Shown: piece after piece, positions 21,855-32,820 of the stretch
How the letters are laid out: each line of letters opens with the position of its first letter
Position numbering within the stretch: the first letter of the stretch is position 1
Source of the DNA: Toxotes chatareus
Lineage: Eukaryota; Chordata; Actinopteri; Toxotidae
DNA: 64,000 nt
Reading direction: 5' to 3'
NCBI GenBank assembly: GCA_016801885.1
Contig: CM028884.1
Location: 19,764,864 to 19,828,863 of the forward strand
Notes under the pieces: model-generated
Databases searched by the model: none
Seen by the model: only the letters and a program-made list of their open reading frames with translations
What the model was told of the DNA's origin: nothing
Translations under genes and position numbers: made by a program

Positions 21855-24800
21855 ATGGATCTAAAAGACTATTACCTGTTGGGCGCACTACTTGCCTGCA
21901 TATGGCTAGATCCTTCAATAGCCCAAGAGCTAATCTACCCCATCAGAGAGGAGTTGCAAGAAAATGTTCTCATTGGAAACATACCAAAGGACCTAAACAT
22001 TTCCCATACAAATGCTGCCACCGGAACAAGTGCTAATCTCGTGTACCGGCTCGTCTCCAAAGCAGGAGATAACCCACTGGTCCGTGTTCTGAGCAGCACT
22101 GGTGAGATATTCACAACATCAAACCGAATCGACAGGGAGAAGTTATGCCCCGGTCCCTCGTTTGAGGACAGTGAGTGCTCCTTTGAAATTGAAGTGGTCA
22201 TTCTGCCTAATGATTATTTCAGGCTGATTAAGATCAAAATAATCGTCAAAGACACAAATGATAATGCCCCCATGTTCCCGTCCCCTGTGATCAACATCTC
22301 CATCCCTGAGAACACGCTCATTAACAGCCGCTTCGCTATTCCTTCTGCCACTGACCCAGACACTGGCCCCAACAGTGTCCACAAATATGAGCTGATCAAC
22401 GGGCAAAGTGCCTTTGGCTTAGACATAGTAGAAACGCCTGAGGGGGAGAAGTGGCCTCAGCTCATTGTGCAGCAGAATCTGGACAGAGAGCAGAAGGATA
22501 CATATGTAATGAAGATCAAAGTGGAGGATGGTGGCAGTCCACAGAAATCCAGCACTGCCATCCTACAAGTTACAGTAACAGATGTCAATGATAACAGGCC
22601 GGTGTTTAAAGAGAGTCAGATAGAGGTGCACATACCGGAAAACTCCCCTATTGGAACGTCGGTCGTGCAGCTTCAGGCCACAGATGCAGACATAGGGGCA
22701 AATGCAGAGATACGGTATGTGTTTGGGACTCAGGTGTCTCCTGCTACAAAAAGACTCTTTTCATTAAATACAACATCTGGCCTAATTACAGTGCAGAGGC
22801 CTCTGGACAGAGAAGAGACTGCAATTCATAAGCTCTCTGTTTTAGCTAGTGATGGCAGCTCTAGTCCTGCCAGAGCTACTGTTACCATAAATGTGACTGA
22901 TGTTAATGACAATCCACCTAATATAGACCTGAGATACATAATCAGTCCCATTAATGGCACTGTTTTCCTCTCAGAGAAGGATCCCATCAATACCAAGATT
23001 GCTCTCATCACAGTGTCAGACAAAGACACAGACATCAACGGCAAGGTCATTTGTTTCATAGAGAAGGACGTGCCCTTCCATCTCAAAGCTGTCTACGACA
23101 ACCAGTATCTGTTAGAGACATCAGCGTTGCTCGACTACGAAGGGACCAAGGAATACAACTTTAAAATTGTAGCCTCTGACTCTGGAAAACCGAGCTTGAA
23201 TCAGACTGCCTTGGTAAGAGTGAGGCTGGAGGATGAGAATGACAACCCACCTATTTTTACTCAGCCAGTTATTGAGCTGGCTGTTATGGAAAACAACAAA
23301 CGTGACCTGTTCCTCACTACTCTTAGCGCCACCGATGAGGACAGCGGGAAAAATGCAGAGATAGTGTATCAGCTGGGACCAAATGCATCATTCTTCGATC
23401 TCGACCGTAAAACGGGGGTCCTGACTGCGTCTAGGGTTTTTGACCGGGAGGATCAGGACAGGTTCCTCTTTACTGTAACAGCAAGAGATAATGGTACACC
23501 CCCTCTGCAAACGCAGGCAGCTGTTATTGTAACTGTGCTGGATGAAAATGATAACAACCCGAAGTTCACACATAACCACTTTCAGTTCTTTGTGTCTGAG
23601 AATCTCCCTAAATACAGCACTGTGGGGGTGATAACTGTGACAGACTCAGATGCTGGAGAAAATGCTGCTGTTTCTCTTTCCATACTAAATGACAATGAGA
23701 ACTTTATACTGGATCCTTACTCTGGGGTGATAAAATCTAATGTGTCATTTGATAGGGAGCAACAGAGTTCCTATACTTTTGATGTCAGGGCTGTGGACAG
23801 TGGCAGGCCTCCTTGCTCCTCAGCTGCCAAGGTGACCATCAATGTCATTGATGTGAACGACAACACCCCCATCGTCATCTATCCCCCCTCCAACACATCC
23901 TTCAAGCTTGTTCCTCTCTCCTCTATCCCAGGATCTGTGATAGCAGAAGTGTTTGCTGTAGATGGTGACACAGGGATGAATGCCGAACTCAAATACACCA
24001 TTGTCAGTGGAAACAACAAGGGTCTGTTCAGAATTGACCCAGTCACAGGAAATATTACACTGGAGGAAAAGCCAGCAGTGACTGACATAGGCTTACACAG
24101 ATTAGTGGTCAATATCAGTGACCTCGGGTATCCAAAATCTCTCCATACTCTGGTGCTGGTATTTCTGTACGTCAATGACACTGTGGGCAACTCAACTCTC
24201 ATATATGATCTCATCCGACGCACCATGGAGACCCCAATTGACCGAAACATTGGCGAAAGCAGTGAAACTTATCAAAGTGGTGACTATTTAACCATAATGA
24301 TAGCCTTTGTTACTGGGGCCTTAGTGGTGATTATTGTCATCTTTGTCACTGTGCTGCTGCGCTGTCGCCACGCTTCCAGGTTCAAAGCTGCACAGAGGAA
24401 AAAACAGGGGGCTGAGTGGATGTCACCCAACACAGAGAACAAGCAGAACAAGAAGAAAAAGCGCAAGAAAAGGAAATCCCCAAAAAGCTCCCTGCTCAAC
24501 TTTGTCACCATTGAGGGGAACAAACCTGACGATCCTGCCCACGAGCCAATCAACGGAACCATTAGCCTGCCAACTGAGCTGGAGGAGCAAGGGATTGGGC
24601 GCTTTGATTGGAATGCCACACCCACCACAACCTTCAAACCCAGCAGCCCAGACCTGGCCCGGCACTACAAGTCCGCCTCGCCGCAATCGGCCTTCCACCT
24701 CAAGGCTGACACACCGGTCTCAGTGAAGAAGCATCACGTGATTCAGGAGCTCCCATTGGATAACACATTTGTTGGTGGTTGTGACACCCTTTCCAAGAGG

Positions 24801-24890
24801 TCCTCCACGAGCTCCGACCACTTCAGTGCCTCAGAGTGCAGCTCCCAAGGAGGGTTCAAGACGAAGGGGCCCATGCACACCAGACAGCAG
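21855..24890 (+). CDS. pcdh9: Protocadherin-9, large 5' coding exon (partial CDS, 1,012 codons)
   Basis: A calcium-dependent homophilic adhesion receptor of the neuronal plasma membrane, in the delta-1 protocadherin family. The frame shows a signal peptide (about residues 1-23, cleavage near SIA/QEL) and seven cadherin repeats. The repeats are separated by calcium-binding linkers DTNDNAP (133), DVNDNRP (243), DVNDNPP (349), DENDNPP (460), DENDNNP (563) and DVNDNTP (667). EC7 ends near 775. A transmembrane helix spans about 811-835. A lysine/arginine cluster lies at about 866-873. CM1 (HYKSASPQSAF, 937) and CM2 (HHVIQELPLDNTFV, 960) follow. DRE calcium motifs are present in EC1, 2, 3, 5 and 6; EC4 has LDYEG instead. 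The start ATG has G at -3 and +4 and opens MDLKDYYLL, like vertebrate PCDH9. The exon ends in phase 0 at CAG/GTAAAA. The tail exons with the PP1-binding RRVTF motif of the family lie beyond the window. PCDH11 is the nearest alternative, but it has a different N-terminus and EC sequence. Confidence 0.97.
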
Positions 24891-24896
24891 GTAAAA
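24891..24896 (+). other. pcdh9: Splice donor of the pcdh9 coding exon
   Basis: The sequence CAG/GTAAAA fits a vertebrate 5' splice site. It comes directly after the HTRQ region where vertebrate PCDH9 is known to join alternative tail exons. The junction falls between codons (phase 0). The open frame continues past it for 20 residues to a TAA at 24,951-24,953, and those residues do not look like the known PCDH9 tail. I therefore take this as the main donor. Confidence 0.8.
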
Positions 24897-24953
24897 GAGC
24901 ACTTTTACTGGTCTATAAGTACTGCCTATAACTGCCCTGTTCCACAGTGCTAA
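24891..24953 (+). other. pcdh9: Read-through extension of the pcdh9 frame into the intron
   Basis: If the donor at 24,891 is not used, translation adds 20 residues (beginning VKEHFYW, ending CPVPQC) and stops at TAA 24,951-24,953. The result would be a 1,032-residue receptor that keeps all seven cadherin repeats, the membrane helix, CM1 and CM2 but lacks CM3. A canonical AATAAA lies about 800 bases downstream at 25,755-25,760. Whether this transcript exists cannot be told from sequence alone. Confidence 0.35.
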
Positions 24954-26275
24954 AGTGCCAGTCTAGATTAGAGACTCACTCTAAGTTACTGTGAAGCAAC
25001 AGAAAAGAGTACAGGAGACACACTGCTTCAGCAAGTTCCACTGTTTCTCAAACTTAAAAATGAAAAAAAGAGAAAGAGTAACTTGAACAACTGCTAATTA
25101 AAGGAGTTGATTATGGACTCAACAATCACATGCATAATTTTGGGGGAATAATTATAGACTGATGTTTTGTCATTAATATATATTTAATTCATATTTAACA
25201 AAATGCAAGTGGGTGAGTGATTGCCTTGCCTTATTTTGTCTATTCAGCACCCAGGTTAGATCACTGGTAAAATGTACCAACATAACATTAATTGTGACTC
25301 AATGTTCTTTGTGAAAGAAACATTTTTTTCTTGCCTATCTACTCAGATTACTGTTCTCATCATAGATAAATGCTGCACACATTCTCCAAAATAGTAGCTG
25401 ACTTTCCACCTCTTTCCTCATAAAACTCTTGAGTGTATTCATGTTTTTTGTTTGTTTCTTCATTTTGGTGTGTATTGTAATATCACAGAAGACTTTGTAA
25501 CCTTTTCAACACCTGCAGCAATAACAACAGTCAATAATTAGTCTGCTGCGGTGGTGTTGTGAATGCCACTGTAGGCTTTGCCACACCATCTAAGCTTGAA
25601 TTAAATGCCTCCTCTCAAAGCACACTAGCGAACTGAGTGAAGCTTGTCTGGAACTTGATACACATCCAATTCAAAAAGGATTAGCCAATAATGAGCCTCA
25701 AATTTCAACGTAATCCATGCTGCTTTTTATCAAAGCCTTATTAATTTTTCTGCTAATAAAGCACCACTACACAACACACAGTTCTAATCTAATGGAACAC
25801 ACATGGACAAATACCGAGAACAGCAGAGAAGGGGGAAAAGAGAGAGTGCAGAGGGAGAAAGGGAGGCAGAGTGAGAGTATTGTCAGTGGGTCAGGCTTGA
25901 TGGGTGGTGGTACTGAACCTTTAGGTGGCAGTGTTGCGCTGCATGGCACAGCCTGGCACTACGCCAACCTGCAGTGGACTTATAAATGCAAGGGAGGAGA
26001 AGAAAGGAGTGAAACCTTTGTTGGTGTTCTTAGAGAAATACTCTCGCCTAATGATGCAGAGACTGCACAGGGAAGATTGATAATGGCAGTTAGAGATGTG
26101 AGTGATAAGATCTATCCGGAAGAGAGAGTGGAATTACAGGGGTGACACTGTGCGAGTCCTATCGATGCATACCTCCGGGTCACTGCATCTGGGGTTGCAT
26201 TTAATGTGTTTCTGTGTGAGAGGTAGCAGTCAAAAGAGGCATTCACTTTGGCATCATTTGCCAGGCGCCGCTGGT
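24954..26275. other. First part of pcdh9 intron 2
   Basis: AT-rich. A 142-codon ATG frame at 25,717-26,145 (+) begins with a hydrophobic stretch and continues with low-complexity charged sequence. I see no domain, splice signals in keeping or homologue, and treat it as chance. The AATAAA at 25,755 is listed separately. Confidence 0.5.
25755..25760 (+). other. Canonical AATAAA after the read-through stop
   Basis: AATAAA lies about 800 bases beyond the read-through stop of pcdh9. It could serve a transcript that retains the start of intron 2. I see no strong GT/U-rich element directly after it, and such hexamers occur by chance in AT-rich DNA, so support is weak. Confidence 0.2.
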
Positions 26276-26290
26276 ATGTGTGTGTGGTGA

Positions 26291-26363
<73 letters not shown>

Positions 26364-26385
26364 TTTGTGTGTGTGTGTGGTGATT

Positions 26386-26418
<33 letters not shown>

Positions 26419-26430
26419 CAGAGAGAGAGA
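26276..26430. repeat. (TG)n microsatellite with repeated GTGATTT interruptions
   Basis: About 135 bases of TG dinucleotides. Three interruptions of the same form (GTGATTTGTGTG) occur near 26,287, 26,360 and 26,379, and a short (AG)n run follows at 26,420. The repeated interruption suggests internal duplication of part of the array. Both strands give long frames of Cys-Val or Thr-His repeats, which are artefacts. Confidence 0.95.
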
Positions 26431-27646
26431 GGGACGAGTCGTTGAAATGGGTGATGGTGGTGGTGGAGGGGATCCAACCCTAGAGGAGGACACATGAGAT
26501 ATGACACTGTACTGTAAGCACAACTTCATTGATTTGCTCAGTCATCCCACAATTCTTCACAAGATTCATTGGAATCAATAATTCTGACAAATGATTCAAA
26601 GAAGCACACAAACAGAGGCAGTGTGTTCCGGATAGTGCCACTGATAATATAAATAATGCACTGTTGCAGACACGTTTGCTCACACATGCTCTGTACAGTT
26701 TGATTAATATTTTTCCATGTACTTATGTGTAGCATACATGTAATCATTATAGAAGCTGACGGTTGAAACTGACCTCAAGTTGTGTCTCAGTCTAATTCAA
26801 CTTTCTTTTCACTCCTTAATGACACAAAGCCCTTCAGCTGAGTCTTGCCAATCTAACATCTTCATTCGTTAGTATCACCTATTTTTAGAACCAAAACGTC
26901 AAACATCACATCTTACAATCATGTCATGAAATTCATTGTCATAATCAACTCGCTACTTATTCTTGATATATTGCTAAAACAGTATTATTTAGATCTGTCA
27001 TAAAAGGTTGAAGTCATCAGATATCCTTCACATTAGCAATACGTATGAGTTACTCAGATAAATATGCACTTATGTATTTTGACCGCACACAAAGGCACAC
27101 TTTCTTAATCTCTGTTTGCATATTATTAAGAGAAAAAGTAATTGTTTACCCTACCACTATTAGCTGATTTCAGTCTTTGGATATTTGTAAGAAATTCCAG
27201 ATCATATTTGAGGCTAAATGGCAGTTATAGATTGTGGTAAAATCAATAATTGCACTGACATGTCTTACTGGATAAAGCAGGGTATGTTATCAATGCCATT
27301 CTTACTTCCATGTTTTGATTTTCTTTGCACAATGTGGCCGTTTGTATTGACATGTGGATGTCATCTCCATTTCATGAGCATTGACAAGTAGATACTCATC
27401 CAGTATATCCTATTCCTTTTTGAATTCTGTCGGCATATTGACTAAAAACAGAGAGGAGACCAGCTGTAATTTAAAAAAAAAAGAAAATACTGAAAGCCAA
27501 AAACATCAATTACCTTTGTGTGAATCTTTAAACAGACAGTATATCCAAAAGGTAATATTGTTGGATTATCACATCATATTCCCTGCAGAGAAGAAGCGGT
27601 TTGGAAAAAGATAAGAACTCCATTATTAAAGGACTTCTTATATATA
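26431..27646. other. Intron spacer without recognised elements
   Basis: AT-rich DNA between the TG array and the next repeat. The frames are short and featureless. Nothing is worth naming. Confidence 0.5.
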
Positions 27647-27800
27647 AGAAAAGATAAGATAAGATACGATAAGATAATCCTTTATTAATCCCACAGCGGG
27701 GAATTTGCAGTGTAACAGCAGCAAATAGCTAGAAAAAAATAAGTAAAATAAATAAGTAATCAGAACCAATATACATAGATAATAAAAATAAGTCAATACC
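27647..27800 (+). repeat. Truncated dispersed repeat (GATAAGATAATCCTTTATTA type)
   Basis: AAGATAAGATACGATAAGAT runs into AATCCTTTATTAATCCCACA and GGGGAATTTGCAGTGTAACA. From memory this is a frequent fish repeat, with a GATAA pentamer run next to what is probably a non-LTR retrotransposon end. Only the terminal part remains. Confidence 0.6.
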
Positions 27801-30800
27801 ATTTAAGTTATCACCAGTTATTTTTCAGTTGTAAAATGTGGTTGGATGAACTATGTTGAAATTGTAGCCTCCAAGGTGCTGAATGTTTCCACCTTATAAG
27901 GCGTCACACAGGTATACGATAGAATGATGAAAATTAGCACTTACATTGTTGCCTTACGAGTAACAAACCAACCATTGTTGCCTGAAGTTGACATGAAACA
28001 AGAAAGATGTGTGAAGCTGAATCGAAAAATTGACCTGCTCTCTAAAAATTAAAAAATCATTTTCTTTCAGTTCTCGAGAGTCACTTCTATGCAACATCGG
28101 CACCAATCAATGAATAAGGAAACTGGAAGGAAATTGATAAACAAGTAAGCAGAGAGAAAGAGGTGAAGAACAGCTGCAAAGCGTGAAGGTTTCAGTGGTG
28201 TCTTCAGTGGTGTTCAGAGAATATAGAACATAGGGAACAGAAATACAGTAGCAGATATCTACAACAGTGCCACCACAGACTGAACGCCTAGTGGAATCAG
28301 CTTTATAGAGACCCCAAACTTTGCTGATAGCAATAGGAGCAATCCTTGCCTTTCCTCTCTTTTTTTCCCCACTTATTATTTACCCTCCAGGGACCTACAT
28401 TAGTGTAAACAACACTGAGGAAAAAAGCATGAAAACACTGTCCTAGTTTCACAACGCAACACAAGCATCTAAGAAACCAAGTATAATCCTAGCCGTTTCA
28501 CCATCAGTCTTACTTCTTCCTTTCAGTAGTGTTAGACATAGATGTGGTTCACTATCATAACATGAGCCCAGTGGCTACACATTAACCATGTACTGTACAT
28601 CAGATCCCAGGGCTCATGTTATGGACACATTAACATGGTTTTGCTGAGGGTGCAGGGTTTGAAAGCAGTCACAGAGACTGTAACTGTATGAAACGTCATT
28701 TTTACTCAATTATAACCCAGATTTAACCTTAAATAAATCCCATGGTGAATGTGAAAATTAGGCTGTTTATTTTCTGTTCAGCACGCATAGACTTTAATAT
28801 GTACATTCTTGCAGATACACAAGATGTGTCCTATTTCCCCTCCCTTTGTTATGGTAATATACATTATATGTTACGATGCACAATTATGGGCCTTATATAG
28901 GGCTTTCAGTTGTGCAACCATGTGGCCTGAACACCTCATGTGTAAAAAAAGGCTTAATTGCTGTGGGTTATTAGTGCTTTTCTTGCATGGCAGAAAAGAT
29001 GCAAGCCCTGAAAGGAAGCTTGTACGTACAGTTCATTTGTCCCACACTGCTCAGATGTGCTCTTTGGCAGCACAAATCATGCCTTAGCTCTGGGGACAGA
29101 GTAGAACAACTCCCTTTTGTGCAGCTTCACTATAGTTACTGCATGTATAGAACAACTGTCAACATATTCACATTAGGTTGACTTAATCAAAATAATTCTG
29201 GAGATTTTTGCCTTTAAATTGTGTTCAGTTTTTTTGTGTGTCTGACTCCTGTATCATTTCCCTCTTGTTGTGACAACTACAGTAAAAATAAAGTTGTATT
29301 ACATATCAGTCAGTACAGTAGGTATAATATCCGGTTTAAAGTGAAAGATGTGAGACAGAACTTTGAGGAAGAACAGGGAATCTTTAGCAGAGTATTCCTG
29401 GAGTTGTCTTGTCAGTACATTTAATGAATGGACATTCTATGCAAACAGGAGTTTGTACAGACCATTGTAATTATGGAGCCTTGGGGGAGTCGTCCTTCTT
29501 GTGCAGGTTCATTTGCCACATTAATAAGGGGATTAGTAGTACGTACGGGGGCTGATGGCAGCAGGAGAAGTTTGAGAAGATTAATGAACTATGACAATGT
29601 TGCACCTGAGGGGAAAAGTCTGTTGCAATATCTTCTGGGTTGTGCTGACACAGAGTTTGGCGGTATGAAAGAGGAAGATGGAGAGAGGCCAGTGATTGTT
29701 GCCGACTGTGATCATACATCCTTTTCCTCAGCTATCCTGTCACTTAGTAGGGATACTGTGTTTGTGATCTCTCACACTGTACATGTCAATGATACTTTTG
29801 ACTGAAGACGTTCCGGCGGATTTAAAATTTTCTTGAGAATAAGGACAGCAACTTGCGAAATCTCATTGTTTTTGTGCATATGAAAAAATGTTTAAACTGG
29901 ATAAATAACTGTATGAGTAGACTTTAATTAACCAAATCTTTGAGCAAATTCTTTGTTGTCTACAACTGGGTCTGTTGCCAGCATCAGTTTAATAATTAAG
30001 CAAACTTACTGGTAGATGCAAGAAGAATAACCTGCCTTCTGCATTCCCTTATTGAGTGAAATGTAACAGATGTTGAAACAAACGTAGCTATCAGGAGATA
30101 GTAAGCCAATAAGTCTGTGAGTGAAGTTTCTATCAAAGCTTTAAATCATCAGTGGAGGATTTGCAGGGCTCTTTACTGCAGAGAACATTGTATTTCTTTA
30201 AAAAACTTGTCATGTCCTCTATGTCTAGGTGGGTAAAAGGAAATGAAATGGATTGTGGGCTATACTAAGGTAGTGGGTGTGAGTACTACCAGAGTAGATT
30301 ATTGCCCCAAGGGAGATCCAGTTTTGTCTGCACAAAACAACAAAATAAATCAAAAGCTCCCTGTTGGTACACTGGCTGAACTGTGGAATTCATTTATATG
30401 TTTTTATTTTCCTCTGCTGAGAAAAATGAAGTGCTACTGATTTTTAATATATTTATATATTTATTTATTTATAGCCTTTTGTTTGTGTCTTTGATGTCTG
30501 TAACTGCCAGGGGCAGGATTGCCAAAACACAGATAATGGCAAATTACCAGGAATTACATTTGATTTTTTTTGTGAACATTCGATTAATTTTCATTTCTGT
30601 TTTAATCATTTTCATACATGTGTTGAGATACTTTTCCTTGTCTTTACATTGTTTTATTCTGTGAAACATGTACAATACAGTTTTGATAATGACAAATATT
30701 GTCATATATCAAAATGCCTTGTGTGTGTGCTTGTGTGTGCTTGTGTGTACATGTGCGATTTATTTTTTCTTTCCCGGGTTCGTTGCTTGTCCATCACTTT

Positions 30801-32337
30801 TGGCTGGCAACCATTCATCTCAAATTTATCATCCATTTCTGCAGTTTCTCAAAGCAAATTGATTGATGATCAATCTTCAGGGGGTTTGCTTTGTGAAATT
30901 AATGTTTTGCATGCACAAAAACCAAAGTCACTGTGGCTTTTGTGGGACTGTCATTACTTAATTCATCTCCATGTTTTCACTAATCCACAAAATGCATTTC
31001 CCATTTTTCTAAGGCAATCAATCAAGTTGACATACTAGCTTCATATTTATTCTTACACTTAATGATGAGTATAAGACAAACTGCAGCTTAAAACACTTGA
31101 GGTATCAACATTGCATCTGAAGTCTCTCAAATTTACCTTAAGCATAAGAGTAGAGGGTGGAAGAAAATGTTTCTTGACTGCTTGCTTGTCTACAAAAAAA
31201 AATGATATAAAAAGATGAAGTTATGATGTTACTTCATTGTTTGAATGCCCCCCGCCCCCCACCCCAACAACCCATCTCCCTTTTCCACTCCTCACTTGGA
31301 CCCTCCACCCACTCCTTATCTCCCCCGTCTCCAGCCCACGCCTTTCACCCATGTTTTATCGGTGTCAGTGCCGTTACATGCAATGTTAAATCACCAAGGG
31401 TGTGTTCACCTTTGTGTTCTGATCATTTGTGACAGATGAGGGTGCTTTGTGTTCAGCACGTAGTCCTACTTTCTTCCTGTTACCATCCCCTCCCCGTTTA
31501 TCATTAGAGAGAGATGGGGGTGTGTGTGTAAAAGATGGGCAAAGTGGTGCTGTATGTCCTGACATGACAAACCCAGAGGGAGACGTGTCCTTGTCACTGG
31601 GTTGTTGTGTCAAGTGACACACAGGCTGCTGCTCTGTCACTAGCGTGTGCCAGTGTCTAAACTAATAGTTGTGATAATGGCATTGCCAGCCAAAACCACC
31701 CTCAAGCAAAGAGCCACACTTGACTTGAAATGTGACTGCCATTAACTGCTTTGCCACTGGGCCCCATAGCTCACAAAGACTCTGTAACCCTCATCGATGT
31801 AAATCTTTCTTGTATATATGAGATGTTTCATGTAAATTGAACTCCTGGTAATCTTGCCTAATGTGCTGTGTTAAACAATAATGAACTTGTTTTATTTTTT
31901 TTCTTTTCTTTTATTTATTTGCCCTGTTTTCTCCTTTTCTGTTTTTTCGTTTTCATTGCTGGGTATACATTAATTACATTTGAAATAAACTCTGCCAATT
32001 CTTCAGTACATTGCAACTCCTATTCTGTTTTTAAAAGCTTTACTCGACCTTTATAATTTCGTAATAAATGTGTCAAAGAGATCATTCCTTTCTTGTTTTT
32101 AATTCGTCCATTTGTTCTACTTTTATGATGTTTGTGATCAGACATTATGTATATACTGGGATATGTTTCCGTCAAGCTACCATGTGTGAACCGGTTCTAA
32201 TCAGCATTTGCCCGTAAACAGGCGCTTCTGCTGATTATAATGCCAAGTTGTATATTTTAAGAAGCAAATTGATTTTCTGGTTTCACTGAATCCATTATTT
32301 GAAGTGAGGCACAAAAAGTCACTGACACACACAAAGT
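27801..32337. other. Intron spacer with one perfect inverted repeat
   Basis: No recognised gene. Longest frames: 125 codons at 29,428 and 129 codons at 30,649 (+), both without domain features. A perfect 14-base inverted repeat lies at 28,556/28,610. A C-rich stretch (31,248-31,350) and a T-rich stretch (31,890-31,945) are simple composition biases. Confidence 0.45.
28556..28623. repeat. Perfect 14-base inverted repeat with 40-base loop
   Basis: CATAACATGAGCCC at 28,556-28,569 is exactly complementary to GGGCTCATGTTATG at 28,610-28,623. The loop also holds TTAACCATGT, which can pair with the ACATGGTTTT stretch just outside the stem, so an alternative fold exists. No function is known. Confidence 0.6.
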
Positions 32338-32480
32338 TAATTTAAAGGGGTAGTTTGGTTTGGGGAAATTAGACATTTTCCCTCTTAAAGAGTCACATTA
32401 GTGCATGATGTCTTTATGTCTCTGCGTGCAGTTTGAATTCAGGCTGAATGTTGAGTTTAGCCTAACTGACCTAAAAACGT
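32338..32480 (+). repeat. Possible fragment of a dispersed fish repeat
   Basis: TTTAAAGGGGTAGTTTGGTT followed by TGGGGAAATTAGACATTTTC resembles, from memory, the start of a common teleost repeat. The rest of the unit is absent or too diverged, so the call is tentative. Confidence 0.35.
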
Positions 32481-32542
32481 GAATGTCAGTGGGATCAAGT
32501 TAGCAGCTGCTCTCAAACATCTGGTTCTAAGTTTTATAGACT

Positions 32543-32820
32543 TTAAGTCTGTTTTAAAACAAAGTTGTGATGTTTATTCCTGTACATACTGGTCATGAAG
32601 GGATCGCTTCTTAAATATGATTTAGGAGACAAAAGCCCATTTTTGTTTCATACACAACATAAAATGAGACTTCCCTCTTTGCTCACCATCTCTTACATTG
32701 GCGTTGTGTTAAGAAGCGATCTCTTCACAACCAGTATGCACAGGAGAAATCATTATAGCCACCAATAACTCTTTTGATGTATGTTTGGGCACATGAGGAC
32801 TGTTTTAAGACAGATTGACA
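32543..32820. mobile_element. Fold-back (inverted-repeat) element, MITE-like
   Basis: The inner arms are 32,578-32,614 and 32,709-32,745 and match at 33 of 37 positions when one is reverse-complemented (both share ATCGCTTCTTAA next to the loop). Outer arms near 32,547 and 32,802 add a second match (AGTCTGTTTTAAAACA against AATCTGTCTTAAAACA, 14 of 16). The loop between inner arms is 94 bases. It has no coding capacity. Such nested arms are typical of non-autonomous DNA transposons; a transcribed hairpin (microRNA-like) is an alternative, less likely because of the long loop. Confidence 0.6.

Noticed and set aside
21824..22036. 70-codon frame overlapping the pcdh9 start in another frame
   Set aside because: Starts at TTG, not ATG, and is a shadow of the coding exon.
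21935..24698. Several minus-strand and shifted frames of 60-130 codons inside the pcdh9 exon
   Set aside because: Shadows of the real coding frame, which has unmistakable cadherin motifs.
25717..26145. 142-codon ATG frame after pcdh9
   Set aside because: Low-complexity content, no domain, no splice context; probably chance.
26112..26529. Minus-strand frames rich in Thr-His across the TG array
   Set aside because: Produced by the (TG)n dinucleotide repeat; no gene.
29428..29805. 125-codon ATG frame, plus strand
   Set aside because: No recognisable family or signals, and it lies in the pcdh9 intron without exon-like borders.
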